Below are positions 1-9,081 of a DNA stretch of 64,000 nucleotides, piece after piece. Both the position numbers and the translations under genes were made by a program. Source of the DNA: Prosthecobacter gellanilyticus (lineage in GTDB: Bacteria > Verrucomicrobiota > Verrucomicrobiia > Verrucomicrobiales > Verrucomicrobiaceae); contig NZ_BKAG01000023.1 in NCBI RefSeq assembly GCF_007992435.1, forward strand, positions 1 through 64,000, given 5' to 3'. The notes below the pieces were generated by a model. It made no database searches and was not told the origin of the DNA. It saw only the letters and a program-made list of their open reading frames with translations. Numbering within the stretch: the first letter of the stretch is position 1; each line of letters begins with the position of its first letter.

Positions 1-37
1 TTCGCGAGCATCGGTGCTTATGGCGTAACCGTAAGTG

Positions 38-979
38 CTACAAAGGTGCGGGCTTGCTGCCGGTGGCGCTGAAGATGAGCGCGCGGTGCTCGGTGCAGAG
101 CTCGAGTCCGTATTCGAGGCCGAGCTCGAAGATGATTTTCTTCAAGTCCCGGAAGGTGGTGAAGGAGTCTGGATACACGTAGATGGTCAGGTAGCGATCC
201 TTGCCGAGGAGATGCGGCAGGAGCTCGCGCAGGCGGCGGGCATCTTTGGCGGGGTTCAGACCCTGGCCCTGCTGGACCATGGCGGTGAAGGTGCCGTCCG
301 CCGCCGTCGCCTGCTTCACGTAGGGGGAGGGGCTGCCGTCTGGATTGTAGAGCGGGAAGACCTGACCGTAGCGCAGGATGACCGGGGCCGGAGGCTTGTT
401 GACCTCACGCTCACGCGGGAAGCGCAGCTTCTCAACCTTCAGGTCGTTCACGCTTTCGAGCTCCAGCTGGAGATCTGCGAGCTCCTTTTCCAGCGCGGCG
501 TGGCGCTGGCGCGCGGCCTCGGTGTCCTTGTTCATGATGCCGAGTTTTCTTTCCAACTCCTGATCCTGCTCTCGCAGACGGGCGATCTCACTGCCGGAAT
601 CCCGCAATTTTTGTTCGGCCATCTTTCCTGCCAGCTCGTCCTGCCGCGCGCGCTCCTGGCGCTTCACCTCGGCGGTCTTTCTGAGCGCGAGCAGCTCTGT
701 GATCAAGGGGCGCGTGGATGGATCGTCCTCGCTCTGAAGCTGGGCGCGCAGCTTCTGCAGACCGTCCAGCTCCGCGCGTGCGTGCTCGAGACGCTTCTCT
801 TCCAGGATGCCGGCCTCGGGCTCGACCGGGCCGGTGCTTTTCTTGACATCGCCCTCGCCATCTTCCTGCATGGTGACGACCAGCAGGCAGGCGATGAGCA
901 CCAGGGTGCCCAGGAGGTCACACAGGGTATCCAGAAGGAGATCCATGTTATCGGAGGACAGCTGCTGGAACTTCCTCAT
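38..979 (-). CDS. TolR/MotB-like single-span coiled-coil protein, ion-channel partner
   Basis: 313 residues, last gene of the seven-gene minus-strand operon; its ATG overlaps the upstream stop by 4 bp (ATGA). One N-terminal membrane span lies at about residues 14-36, with acidic residues D13, D17 and D21 at its start, as in TolR/ExbD/MotB, where a membrane Asp relays protons. A long Lys/Glu/Arg-rich coiled coil follows (about 55-185), then a C-terminal globular part (about 190-313) ending in a YLTIYVYPDSFTTF-type strand and a LEYGLEL motif. That C-terminal part resembles the product of the gene just upstream, so the two look like diverged duplicates. Family knowledge plus the adjacent ExbB/MotA-type gene suggests it is the plug or stator partner of that channel. 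There is no classical OmpA peptidoglycan-binding motif that I can recognise. Confidence 0.75.
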   Translation of the reverse strand: MRKFQQLSSDNMDLLLDTLCDLLGTLVLIACLLVVTMQEDGEGDVKKSTGPVEPEAGILEEKRLEHARAELDGLQKLRAQLQSEDDPSTRPLITELLALRKTAEVKRQERARQDELAGKMAEQKLRDSGSEIARLREQDQELERKLGIMNKDTEAARQRHAALEKELADLQLELESVNDLKVEKLRFPREREVNKPPAPVILRYGQVFPLYNPDGSPSPYVKQATAADGTFTAMVQQGQGLNPAKDARRLRELLPHLLGKDRYLTIYVYPDSFTTFRDLKKIIFELGLEYGLELCTEHRALIFSATGSKPAPL

Positions 980-1830
980 GGCTTTTTGATGACAGGTGGA
1001 AGGTTGCTGAACTCGATGTCGGCGTCCTCAGGGACGACATCATAACCGATCTGAAAGCCCTCTGTGCGGGCGCGCTTGGTGAGCATCTCAAAGTGCGTCG
1101 TGCCGGAGGGTTTGAAGTAGAGCACGACGTAGTGCGTAGCCGGTGAGACCGCGCGGATGTATTTCACGAAGTCATTGATGGACCCTGAGGCTGCCGGCGC
1201 GCCATCTGAACGCTGCATGCGGATGAGGGAGCCCTGGACGAGCACGAGCACGGGCTCCTTGCCGCTGCCGTCTTTCTCAGGGATCAGTGAGATGACGTTC
1301 CTGCGGTTGTTCTGACGCTGCAGTGAACTCTGCGCGTCCACCAGCTTCTTCTCCATGTCCAGGATGTCCTTGTTGATGCCGGAGGAGAGTTTTTCGCCGT
1401 TGTGCATGGAGGCGCTCATTTTCTCCAGGCGTGAGAGCAGCTTGTTCTTTTCCGCGCGCAGCTCGCGGTCGCGGCCGGTCGCGTCCGCATCACGGTCCAG
1501 TCCTGGCAGAGGCTTCGCATCAAGCTCGGCGATGGTGCTGGTGAGCTGGCCGATCATGCGGCGCAGGGTGGCCTCGTCATCCGAGGGACGGCTTTGATAG
1601 TCCGCCACTTCGTTTTTGAGAGATTCGATGGTGGACAGCATCGATTTCAAATCACCATCGCGCTTCGGATTCGGTTGCGGTGAGGTGGCCTCTTTCGGAA
1701 TGATGTCCTTCACACACAGCGCCAGGAACAGCGTGAGCACGATGATGAAGCCCACGGTGCCCGTGATCACGGACTGGAAGCCGAAGAAGCTCACGCCTCC
1801 CGTTCCGTGGTTGCCGAATCGCTCTCTCAT
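976..1830 (-). CDS. TolR/MotB-like paralogue without a membrane Asp
   Basis: 284 residues. One span at about residues 18-41 (starts FGFQSVITGTVGF), then a coiled coil at about 55-185 and a C-terminal alpha/beta-like part with the strand HYVVLYFKPSGTTHF and the motif IGYDV. The same layout and C-terminal pattern occur in the next gene (38-979). Unlike that protein, no acidic residue falls inside the span; the first Asp (D42) comes after it. It starts 8 bp after the ExbB/MotA-type gene, and its stop overlaps the next start. Inference: it forms a mixed plug with the paralogue, perhaps as the non-conducting subunit. Membership of the TolR/MotB superfamily is argued from topology and context, not from a clear motif. 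Confidence 0.65.
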   Translation of the reverse strand: MRERFGNHGTGGVSFFGFQSVITGTVGFIIVLTLFLALCVKDIIPKEATSPQPNPKRDGDLKSMLSTIESLKNEVADYQSRPSDDEATLRRMIGQLTSTIAELDAKPLPGLDRDADATGRDRELRAEKNKLLSRLEKMSASMHNGEKLSSGINKDILDMEKKLVDAQSSLQRQNNRRNVISLIPEKDGSGKEPVLVLVQGSLIRMQRSDGAPAASGSINDFVKYIRAVSPATHYVVLYFKPSGTTHFEMLTKRARTEGFQIGYDVVPEDADIEFSNLPPVIKKP

Positions 1831-1838
1831 GAAACGTG

Positions 1839-2717
1839 TTAGTGGGCGGCGAGGCGCAGTTTGCCAGCCACGTTCTTATGGCAGATTTCGTTGCAGGCAT
1901 CGAGGAACTCCGACTCGCGTGTCTGCAGCCAGCTGATGATGAGCTGCAGGACGAGGGCGCAGAGGAGGGCCACAAGCGTGGTTTCAAAGGAGGTGGCGAG
2001 ACCGGCGGTGACGGACTCAAGAGATTTGCGCAGCGCCACCATGTCACCTCCGGCACGCAGCGTGGCACCGAAGGCGCCGATGGCCTGGCCGAGACCAAGC
2101 ACGGTGCCGATGAAGCCGAGCACCGGGATGGCCCAGAGGAAGCCCTGAGTGAGCGCGTAGCTGGAGGAGATCTGCGCCTCGTCATTCTCCGCCTGGATCT
2201 TCAGGATGGCGGCGACATCCGCCGTGTGGCCGATGTTGTGGAGATTGGCGAGCGCGAGGTCGATGCGGTTCAGCAGGATGAAGTGGTTCGGATTGTCCAC
2301 GATGCCGCTCATGCGCTCACGCAGAGCGCGGGCGGTGGCCGGAGTGAGCTCGAAGTCCGGCTGCTGAGGCATCAGTGGAAGCGCCAGGGCCTGCTGCTGG
2401 ACGGCGAGCTTCCGCCATTTGAAGAACATCATGGAGAGCGCCCAGAAGAAGAAAAACATGGTGGGGTAGGGGCAGGGGCCGCGCTTGGTGAACATGTCCA
2501 GCAGCCACTGCAGGTCCGCGGAAATGGTGACCGACAGGTAGAGCCCCGCGTAAAAGACCACCGTGGCCACCACGCCGATGATCATGGAGAGAAGTTTGTT
2601 AGGTGCGGTGAAGCGCCCTGGGGAAAAGCCGATCCGGCGCTCCGGGTCCTGGCGTGACCAGTTCAGGAGCAGCATGGGGGATGAGGCAAAGGGGTTGGCG
2701 GACGGCATTTCAGGCAT
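1839..2717 (-). CDS. MotA/TolQ/ExbB proton-channel family protein
   Basis: 292 residues with hydrophobic spans at about 42-63, 83-101, 189-217 and 238-264. The last two carry the family signature: IPVLGFIGTVLGLGQAIGAF near 197-216 and ATSFETTLVALLCALVLQ near 241-258, the paired helices that line the ion path in ExbB, TolQ and MotA. The cytoplasmic loop between spans 2 and 3 is about 85 residues. It lies 30 bp after the GYF gene and 8 bp before the first TolR/MotB-like gene, so channel and plug genes are in the usual order. By family knowledge the protein turns proton or sodium flow into mechanical work. No TonB, Tol-Pal or flagellar genes are nearby, so the load is probably the other operon products. 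Confidence 0.88.
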   Translation of the reverse strand: MPEMPSANPFASSPMLLLNWSRQDPERRIGFSPGRFTAPNKLLSMIIGVVATVVFYAGLYLSVTISADLQWLLDMFTKRGPCPYPTMFFFFWALSMMFFKWRKLAVQQQALALPLMPQQPDFELTPATARALRERMSGIVDNPNHFILLNRIDLALANLHNIGHTADVAAILKIQAENDEAQISSSYALTQGFLWAIPVLGFIGTVLGLGQAIGAFGATLRAGGDMVALRKSLESVTAGLATSFETTLVALLCALVLQLIISWLQTRESEFLDACNEICHKNVAGKLRLAAH

Positions 2718-2747
2718 GTTGCGGCGGAGGAAAAAGGGTGGCCCAGA

Positions 2748-3398
2748 CTAGGAGTCTCCGATGGGGAAGACACGATAAAAAAGCGCGGGGGCAAAAAGCG
2801 AGCTGAAGGCGGCCAGGGCGATCAGGGCATAACCAATGATCAGGGCACCGATGGCCAGGCCCCGGCCTTCCAGCGAAGGCTGACGCCGGATCTGCCGCAG
2901 CGCGAGGTGGCCCAGGATGATGCTGGGCAGCCAGCTCACCAGGTTCAGATAGGGGACGAAGCTGGCGCAGCTGATGACAAAGGCCACGACGGCGAGCCAG
3001 CAGGTGAGCGGTGTGTTTTCGGCCGGCAGGTCAGCGCTGAGCTCCACGCGGCCTGGGGTGGCGCCTTTGACGAAGACGGGCGGCGGCCTGCCGAAGAGGT
3101 TCGGCTTCTGCACCTGGATCTCGAAACCGAGCGTGCGCTTCTGCGCCAGGGGCACGAACTCGGCAGGCTTCTGCGCTTCCTTCTGGCGCAGGCTGGTGCC
3201 GAGCTCCGCCGCGCGGCGTGCCAGGTCCGCAGCATCCACTTCCTCCAGGTAGTCGCGCAGAGACATCCACTCACCCTCCACGCAGATGCGGTAGAGGGAG
3301 TGAATGGTTCCGGCCTCGAGCGCCTCGCGGATCTGTGCGAGAGACCACGGGCCGACTGCGCGTCCCCGCCATTGAAGCTGATGCTGGGTTTCGCTCAT
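2748..3398 (-). CDS. GYF-domain plus DUF4190-like membrane protein
   Basis: 216 residues. Residues about 8-52 look like a bacterial GYF_2 domain (VGPWSLAQIREALEAGTI), a small fold that usually binds proline-rich peptides. A linker at about 55-120 follows, then a hydrophobic C-terminal part with two or three spans at about 125-205 (CWLAVVAFVISCASF; ILGHLALRQIRRQPS; GRGLAIGALIIGYALIAL), the pattern of DUF4190. The start codon overlaps the stop of the 1000-residue gene by 4 bp. A second GYF-like segment occurs in the GTPase at the head of the operon. The neighbouring GAP1-type protein has proline/alanine-rich linkers that could be GYF ligands; that last point is inference. Confidence 0.75.
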   Translation of the reverse strand: MSETQHQLQWRGRAVGPWSLAQIREALEAGTIHSLYRICVEGEWMSLRDYLEEVDAADLARRAAELGTSLRQKEAQKPAEFVPLAQKRTLGFEIQVQKPNLFGRPPPVFVKGATPGRVELSADLPAENTPLTCWLAVVAFVISCASFVPYLNLVSWLPSIILGHLALRQIRRQPSLEGRGLAIGALIIGYALIALAAFSSLFAPALFYRVFPIGDS

Positions 3399-6397
3399 GG
3401 CTTCATGAAGGGGGCCTCGATGACTGCGGATGGAGCCTGGGCTGGAGCGGTGGCGGTGCTGGAGAGTGTGCTGTGGTAGGTGCTCAGGAGCTGCTCGCGG
3501 TCCAGGGGCAAATACAGCACCGGGCTGAGGGGCAGGGCCTCGGCTGGCGCTGTCTTGGTGGCGGCGGGAACGAGCACCGGACCGGCCTTCCCCAGCAGCC
3601 AGAACTCTTTCGCGCTGCGTGAGTTCGTATTCAGCGTGAGGGTGCGGTCCACCTCCACGTAACCGCCGAATCTCACGCCTCCGGCCACCACCTGGGAGAT
3701 CAGCACACGGCGTGCCTGCGCCTCTTTTTCATAGGTCCGGTCGTGACGTGACTGGAAGAAGGCCTCCAGGCTTGCACCCAGCGAGCCGCGAACTTTGGGG
3801 ATCATCCAGTCCTCGCCGCGCAGGGGATAGGCGCCTACCAAACGATGCAGCTCCATGAGGTCGGCGCGCAAGGTCGGCGCGAGGTGCATGCCCCAGGCGA
3901 ACGGGCGGTCCCGGGTGAGACGCTCCAGCTCGAGCATGACATAAGCCTTGGCCAGCGCGGGGGAGGTGGTGTCCGCCATCAAGCGGTCAAACACGGAGAG
4001 GATGTTGCGCTCGAAGCGCTCGCCATTCGCGTCCGTCATGCGGTCGATCTGCAGGTTCTGGATGAGCGTGCTCACGGCAGCGGGTTTGGAGGAGACAACA
4101 CTCTGGCCCTGCGCGCTGCCACCGCCGATCACGAGGCGCTTGTATTCACCACTCACGAAGGCGGCTCCCGTGTCCTGCGGATGAGCATCATAGACCTTGC
4201 CGTTCCAGCGGTGCTGCGTGTCACCCACGCGGCTTTCACTGAGCTGCCCGATGGACCAGACGCTGCGCCTGCCACGGCCGGTCGAGTGATCCTGCACGAT
4301 GTGTTCCCACACGTTATTGAAGCTGCGGTCATCCCGCAGGCTGAGCAGGACCTTCAGATCGTTCTCCTCAGGTGTGTCAGGGTGGAGCCGGGCTCCGGCC
4401 ACGTCTTCCACGCCTGCCTTCCAGGTGGCAAGATCACCGCCGGTGAGCAGGTTCGCCAGGAACTGCTCCTCGGTCGGCAGCGCGGTGTGCGTGCTGGCCG
4501 CAGGTGCTGCCTCGACAAAGCGGATGGACTGCCATTTGCCGAGTTCACGGCCGAAGTCTGCCAGCGTGGCGGAAGCCAGGGTGGCCTCACGGAGGCTGGC
4601 AAAGTTGCTGACCTCTGCCTTGAAGTCATCCACCCGCTGACGTGCGGACTTGAGCTGGGCCAGGAGGTCCGCAGGAAGCCGTGTAGTGGTCTCCGTGGCG
4701 GCCTGGGATTCCAGCTCGGCGATCTGGGTGTCCAGTGTCTGAACGGCTGTGGCGACCTCGGCCGAGGGGCGCTCATAGCTGAGTTCTTTCTTGGACATGG
4801 TGGCGATGGTTTCGAGCTTGCGGCGCGCATCCGTGCTGCGTGTCTCACCCAGATTCACGACCATCAGCTCAGCCTTCGTCTTCAGCGTGGTGAGTCTCTG
4901 GCTGGCGGTGACGGCGAGATCTCCGGGAAGCTGGCCGATGAGCTCACGTGCGGCTTCGAGACGCTTCAGCACCTCTGCGGGCTGGAGGCCGGAAAAGTTC
5001 TGCGCGGCAGCCTTTTCCAGTTCGGAGATGGTTTGATCGGCATGGGAGGCCACGCCCTGGGACTGCCCGACCCAGGCTTCCGTTTCCTCGATCTGGGTCT
5101 TGAGATAAGGCCAGTGCAGAAGCGTGGGATGATCCTGCTTCAGGCTGGTGGAGAGCTTGGCCGCAGGCCCGGCCAGCTGGCGCACACGGTAGCTGATCAG
5201 GTCCAGCGCATAGGCGCGGGCCTGCCAGCCATGCCATGCCAGGGCTCCGATGCCTAACAAGAAGGTGAGTAATGCGGCGGTGGAGAGCAGGGTGCGGTTC
5301 CGGCGGCCTTTCTGGGCGCGCTCCAGAGAGGTGCGGATGCCCTGGCCTGTCTGGCGCAGCTTGGTGAGAACATCATCAGAGACCGGCAGCGCATAGCTCT
5401 CCAGCTCACGCCAGCGGCGGATGAAGTTCTCATCCAGCTTCGAGGCTTCTCCGAGTCCAGGCTGTGTGCCGGTCATGAGGCGTGTGCCGGCCTCCTGGGC
5501 AAAGCTGACAAAGCTGTTCAGCGTGCGGTTGAAGGCGCGCTGGCGCTCGGCGGCGGCGCTTTCACGGCGCGCATAGGCGGCGGCGGTCTCCATCTCGGTC
5601 TTCTGGCCGGTGGTGAGCTCCAGTCCGTGGGCCTCGATGAGCTCCTGCAGTCTCTCGCAGGTTTCCTTGGTGGCCTGCCAGTCACTCGCCTGCCGATGCT
5701 GCTCTACCTCTTCGAGCAAGGCTGGCACCTTCTCCCCGGCCTGACGTTTGCGCAGGGCGCGGCGGATGCCTTCTGCCTGCGCGATCTCGGAAGAGACGGT
5801 GTGTTTCTCCGGCGGGAAGGTGGCGGTGATTTTCTCTGCCAGCGTGGCGATGCGTTCCTCATCATCCGTCTTCAAGGCGGAGCGCAGCAGTTCCAGCGTG
5901 TCCTGCCAGTTTTTGTTCTCCAGACGCTGCAGCTCGGAGCGCGCATTTTCGTCACCGGGATTGAGCCTGAGAATGGTGCGGATGATGCGCAGGGCCTTGT
6001 CATCCTCACGGGAAAGCACGGCGGCGCGGAAGTCCTTGTAAAGGGGATGGTTGGCCGTGACTCCCTGGGCATAAAGGCGGTCCAGGGCCTGCACTGTTTT
6101 GGAGTCCAGCTTCGGAGCGATGGGGAGCTGATGCGCCTGGCAGAAATCCATCCACGCCTTTTCGCTGCCAAAGCTGAGCACGGCGATGAGGTCCAGCAGG
6201 GGCGGTTCCTCCTCGGCAGCCTGGATGGCCTGATAGTCACTGCCTTTCTCCAGCATGGCAGAGATGCGGTGGAGGCGGGTGGAGGCCTCTGTGCAGAGAC
6301 GCGCATAGGCTCCGGCAGCATTTTCCACAGCGCTGGAGACGATGCCCGTCTGCAGGGTGGAACGCAGAATGTCGATGATGTCAGAGGGAAGCTTCAC
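3395..6397 (-). CDS. Large single-span protein of the GTPase/channel operon
   Basis: 1000 residues from a GTG start; the next usable ATG would remove conserved-looking sequence. The N-terminal 365 residues are almost entirely helical and charged, as in helical-repeat scaffolds. A single span lies at about 370-390 (LSTAALLTFLLGIGALAW) preceded by the basic run KGRRNR, so the N-terminus is probably cytoplasmic and the 600-residue C-terminal part periplasmic. The periplasmic part begins with more predicted coiled coil (about 400-640) and ends in a mixed, possibly beta-rich region. I do not recognise a family. It starts 50 bp after the GAP1-type gene and overlaps the GYF gene. The likely role is a scaffold spanning the inner membrane. 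A TssM-like role was considered, but no other type VI genes are present. Confidence 0.7.
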   Translation of the reverse strand: MKLPSDIIDILRSTLQTGIVSSAVENAAGAYARLCTEASTRLHRISAMLEKGSDYQAIQAAEEEPPLLDLIAVLSFGSEKAWMDFCQAHQLPIAPKLDSKTVQALDRLYAQGVTANHPLYKDFRAAVLSREDDKALRIIRTILRLNPGDENARSELQRLENKNWQDTLELLRSALKTDDEERIATLAEKITATFPPEKHTVSSEIAQAEGIRRALRKRQAGEKVPALLEEVEQHRQASDWQATKETCERLQELIEAHGLELTTGQKTEMETAAAYARRESAAAERQRAFNRTLNSFVSFAQEAGTRLMTGTQPGLGEASKLDENFIRRWRELESYALPVSDDVLTKLRQTGQGIRTSLERAQKGRRNRTLLSTAALLTFLLGIGALAWHGWQARAYALDLISYRVRQLAGPAAKLSTSLKQDHPTLLHWPYLKTQIEETEAWVGQSQGVASHADQTISELEKAAAQNFSGLQPAEVLKRLEAARELIGQLPGDLAVTASQRLTTLKTKAELMVVNLGETRSTDARRKLETIATMSKKELSYERPSAEVATAVQTLDTQIAELESQAATETTTRLPADLLAQLKSARQRVDDFKAEVSNFASLREATLASATLADFGRELGKWQSIRFVEAAPAASTHTALPTEEQFLANLLTGGDLATWKAGVEDVAGARLHPDTPEENDLKVLLSLRDDRSFNNVWEHIVQDHSTGRGRRSVWSIGQLSESRVGDTQHRWNGKVYDAHPQDTGAAFVSGEYKRLVIGGGSAQGQSVVSSKPAAVSTLIQNLQIDRMTDANGERFERNILSVFDRLMADTTSPALAKAYVMLELERLTRDRPFAWGMHLAPTLRADLMELHRLVGAYPLRGEDWMIPKVRGSLGASLEAFFQSRHDRTYEKEAQARRVLISQVVAGGVRFGGYVEVDRTLTLNTNSRSAKEFWLLGKAGPVLVPAATKTAPAEALPLSPVLYLPLDREQLLSTYHSTLSSTATAPAQAPSAVIEAPFMKP

Positions 6398-6447
6398 GGC
6401 TGGTAGGGGGAAGAAAAGGGGGCTGGACCATCATGGCGGGGCTGGTG

Positions 6448-9075
6448 CTAGGGGCCGGAGAGGATCTTGATCTCACAGAGGCGGCGCCTGCCCACGGAGA
6501 GGGAGTAGATGCCCGCAGGCACACCCAGGAATGAGGTGTCCTCAGGCGCGGCGGCCTTGCGGTCTTCCTCCAGCTGGAGGAGGCGCTGCTGGCGCGCGGT
6601 GAGGGAGTCATCGAGACGGCGGAGAGAGTCTTCCTTCTGCTGTTTGGCGAGGTTGCCTGAGTCGATCATGGCGCGGCGCTGATCATCAATGCGGATGCCC
6701 TGGCGGAGGGACTCGATCTCCCTGTCCAGCTCAACCAACTTTGTGTTTACGGCGCCGTTTGGCGCGGTCGCGGCCTCGGATTCGACGGCCACGTTCCGGC
6801 CGTCATCCCTCAGCTGGAAGCGGCGGGTGGGATCCTCCACATGCTGGATGCGCAGGGGCGCGCCGCCCGCGATGATGATGCGCTGCAGCCAGCGGGAGGA
6901 GGCCTCATCCAGCAAGGTGCGGGTGCCTTCACGGCGGTCACGGAAGGTGAGCTCGGGTGAGGAAGGCCAGGCATCCACCAGTGGTGAGGCCATGGGGAAG
7001 GCGATGACCTCGAAGAGCACCCTGACACCGCGGCCGTCCCTGGCGATGAAGCGCGTGGCGGTGGTTTCATCCGGCAGCTTGCTGAGGCGGAACTGCCGGA
7101 ACTCCAGGGTGCTGGAGTCATTGAAGCTCTTCCGGAAGACTCCAGGAGCTCCCAGCTGCTTCCAGCGAACGAGCTCTGACTCGGCGCTGCCTGCCGGGCC
7201 GATGTGAATCTGCATGTCTGGCAGGATGGGCAGCGTGGGCAGGGCATCCAGCGCCTTGGCCAGAGGCATGGAAGGGGTCTCGATCACGATGTAGCGGATG
7301 TGGGTGGAGGCCAGGCCATCCGCAGGCTGCGCGGGTTCCTCTGGTTTCGCCGGCGCGGGTTCGGCGGCGGGCATGACAGGCGCGGGTGCAGGGGCCTTGG
7401 CAGCCGCCAGCGCGGCATCCAGCTGCTTCTGCGTGAGCTGGCGGAACCACACGGGTGCATCTGCGGACTTGGTGGCACGTTCGAGAAGGTCGCGGTCACT
7501 TTGGACCAGGGCGGCGGGCAGCTTGGAAACGGCGCGCCAATGTTCGACCCAGGCGGCGTTCTCACCCGTGCGGGTGAAGTCGATCAGCTCCAGCCAGTCA
7601 TGGGCCTCACCTTCAGGCGCAGCGGGATGGGCCAGGGTCCTCAGCACCTGCTCATGGATTTCCCGACGCAGCACGTCAGGCTGCTCCGGTCTCATGGCGA
7701 AGGCGGGGGTGAGCTTTTGCCAGTGCTGGTCCAGTGCGACGGATGCAGCCTGAGCCGCATGGAGGATCTCAAGCGGCTGCCTGCCTGACCAGGCGCTGTC
7801 ACGCACGGCGCGCTGGAGCTCACGCTGCCAGGAGGTGAAATTCTGGAGCATGTCCATGAACTCGTCCTGGGTGTTTTCAGGGCGGGGAATGTCCAGCATG
7901 CGCAGCGGCTCGCGGATGGCGATGGTGAGCTGCTGGAGAGCCTTGGTATGGGAATCCAGCAAGGCGGCACTGCCCTCGGCCTTCAGCCAGTTCCGGGTGA
8001 CGGAGAGGTTGAGCCTGTGCTTCTGCCAAAGCTCATCCACGGATCGGGCGACGCTGACGGCGTCTCCCCCCTGGGCGCCGGAAGGCGATGAGCTCAGCGA
8101 GGGCAGCTGCGGCACCAGAATAAAGGCGGCGATGCCTGCCGCGGCGATGAGCACTGCCGTGACCACGAACGGCCACGGCGAGCGTGATGGACGTGCTTTT
8201 GGTTCGGCAAAGATGGGCGGCAGGGGACTGGCGGGAGCCGCGGTGGCGGACGCAGGGGCGGCGGCTGATGCCATGACTGGCCGCAAGGTGCTCGCGGCGG
8301 AAAAAGCGGTGCTGGCCCTGGCCTCGGAGAGCTTCGGCGCGGGCAGGCTCTGCGGGTCCGTGAGATCAAAGGTGGTGCGCACTGCCCCCTCCGCCTGCTG
8401 CCTCAGAGGCGAGGCCGAGCTCAAGGCCACCCAGCGCAGTTCCGCGAGGTCATCCGTGGGTTCGAGATGGGTGGTGAAGGTGACGAGCCAGGCGGCGGTG
8501 CCGCCGATGGTGGCGAGGGATTCCTGGTAGAGGTCCAGCGCGCCATCCTCACCGGGAAGCAGCAGGCAGCAGCGCTGGGCCTGCGCGGGGAGGAGAGCGT
8601 TGGAAGCATCCTTGGTTAGGTTTTGCCAGGCTCCGGTGGCAGGGCTGCGGCGGAAGCTGGTGAGGGGGACCTCCTCATCGGGCTCGAAAAAGCGCGGTGC
8701 GTCACTCCAGGCGGTGCGCCAGCGCATCTGGCGCAGGATGTCTACCGGTGTGAGGCCTGCCTCTGCGGCGGCGCGGGCCTCACGCGCATCGGCGATGAGG
8801 TGATGCGCCAGATGATTCGTCCGCCCGGTGTAGTCAGAGCCCGCATCCCGGATGCAGCTGAAGACATGATAAGAAGCTGCGCCGGCATTGATGATGCGAT
8901 GACTCAGCACCACACGGCGGGCGCTCAGGCCGGAAAGCCGCGCAAACTGCGAGACACGCTCCACCGCCGCCATCAGCAGGCCGCTCACCGCGCGATGCCG
9001 CGCCACCGTGCCGAAGCCGGTGCGGCCAGCCTCGATCAAACGAGGCGCGCTGGTGTAGATGAGCTGGGAGGCCAT
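6448..9075 (-). CDS. Membrane-anchored GAP1-N2-type GTPase-associated protein
   Basis: 875 residues. The N-terminal region (about 1-230) matches the pattern I associate with GAP1-N2, the type 2 N-terminal domain of GTPase-associated protein 1: YTSAPRLIEAGRTGFGTVAR near 7-26, then VVLSHRIINAG and IRDAGSDYTGRTNHLAHHL near 75-93. A Pro/Ala/Ser-rich linker (about 245-300) leads to one membrane span at about 301-321. The remaining 550 residues are probably periplasmic: mostly helical, then a beta-rich stretch from about 600 and a short coiled coil near 790-850. GAP1 proteins are described as partners of TRAFAC-type GTPases in predicted conflict systems; the GTPase gene is directly upstream. The ATG follows a C/T-rich leader without a Shine-Dalgarno box and sits at the edge of the 10-bp repeat array. 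Confidence 0.78.
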   Translation of the reverse strand: MASQLIYTSAPRLIEAGRTGFGTVARHRAVSGLLMAAVERVSQFARLSGLSARRVVLSHRIINAGAASYHVFSCIRDAGSDYTGRTNHLAHHLIADAREARAAAEAGLTPVDILRQMRWRTAWSDAPRFFEPDEEVPLTSFRRSPATGAWQNLTKDASNALLPAQAQRCCLLLPGEDGALDLYQESLATIGGTAAWLVTFTTHLEPTDDLAELRWVALSSASPLRQQAEGAVRTTFDLTDPQSLPAPKLSEARASTAFSAASTLRPVMASAAAPASATAAPASPLPPIFAEPKARPSRSPWPFVVTAVLIAAAGIAAFILVPQLPSLSSSPSGAQGGDAVSVARSVDELWQKHRLNLSVTRNWLKAEGSAALLDSHTKALQQLTIAIREPLRMLDIPRPENTQDEFMDMLQNFTSWQRELQRAVRDSAWSGRQPLEILHAAQAASVALDQHWQKLTPAFAMRPEQPDVLRREIHEQVLRTLAHPAAPEGEAHDWLELIDFTRTGENAAWVEHWRAVSKLPAALVQSDRDLLERATKSADAPVWFRQLTQKQLDAALAAAKAPAPAPVMPAAEPAPAKPEEPAQPADGLASTHIRYIVIETPSMPLAKALDALPTLPILPDMQIHIGPAGSAESELVRWKQLGAPGVFRKSFNDSSTLEFRQFRLSKLPDETTATRFIARDGRGVRVLFEVIAFPMASPLVDAWPSSPELTFRDRREGTRTLLDEASSRWLQRIIIAGGAPLRIQHVEDPTRRFQLRDDGRNVAVESEAATAPNGAVNTKLVELDREIESLRQGIRIDDQRRAMIDSGNLAKQQKEDSLRRLDDSLTARQQRLLQLEEDRKAAAPEDTSFLGVPAGIYSLSVGRRRLCEIKILSGP

Positions 9076-9081
9076 GGGGAA

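Noticed and set aside
3845-5257. Long plus-strand ORF of 470 codons opposite the 1000-residue gene
   Set aside because: Its composition is a mirror of the real gene on the other strand, and it has no recognisable domain or start signal.
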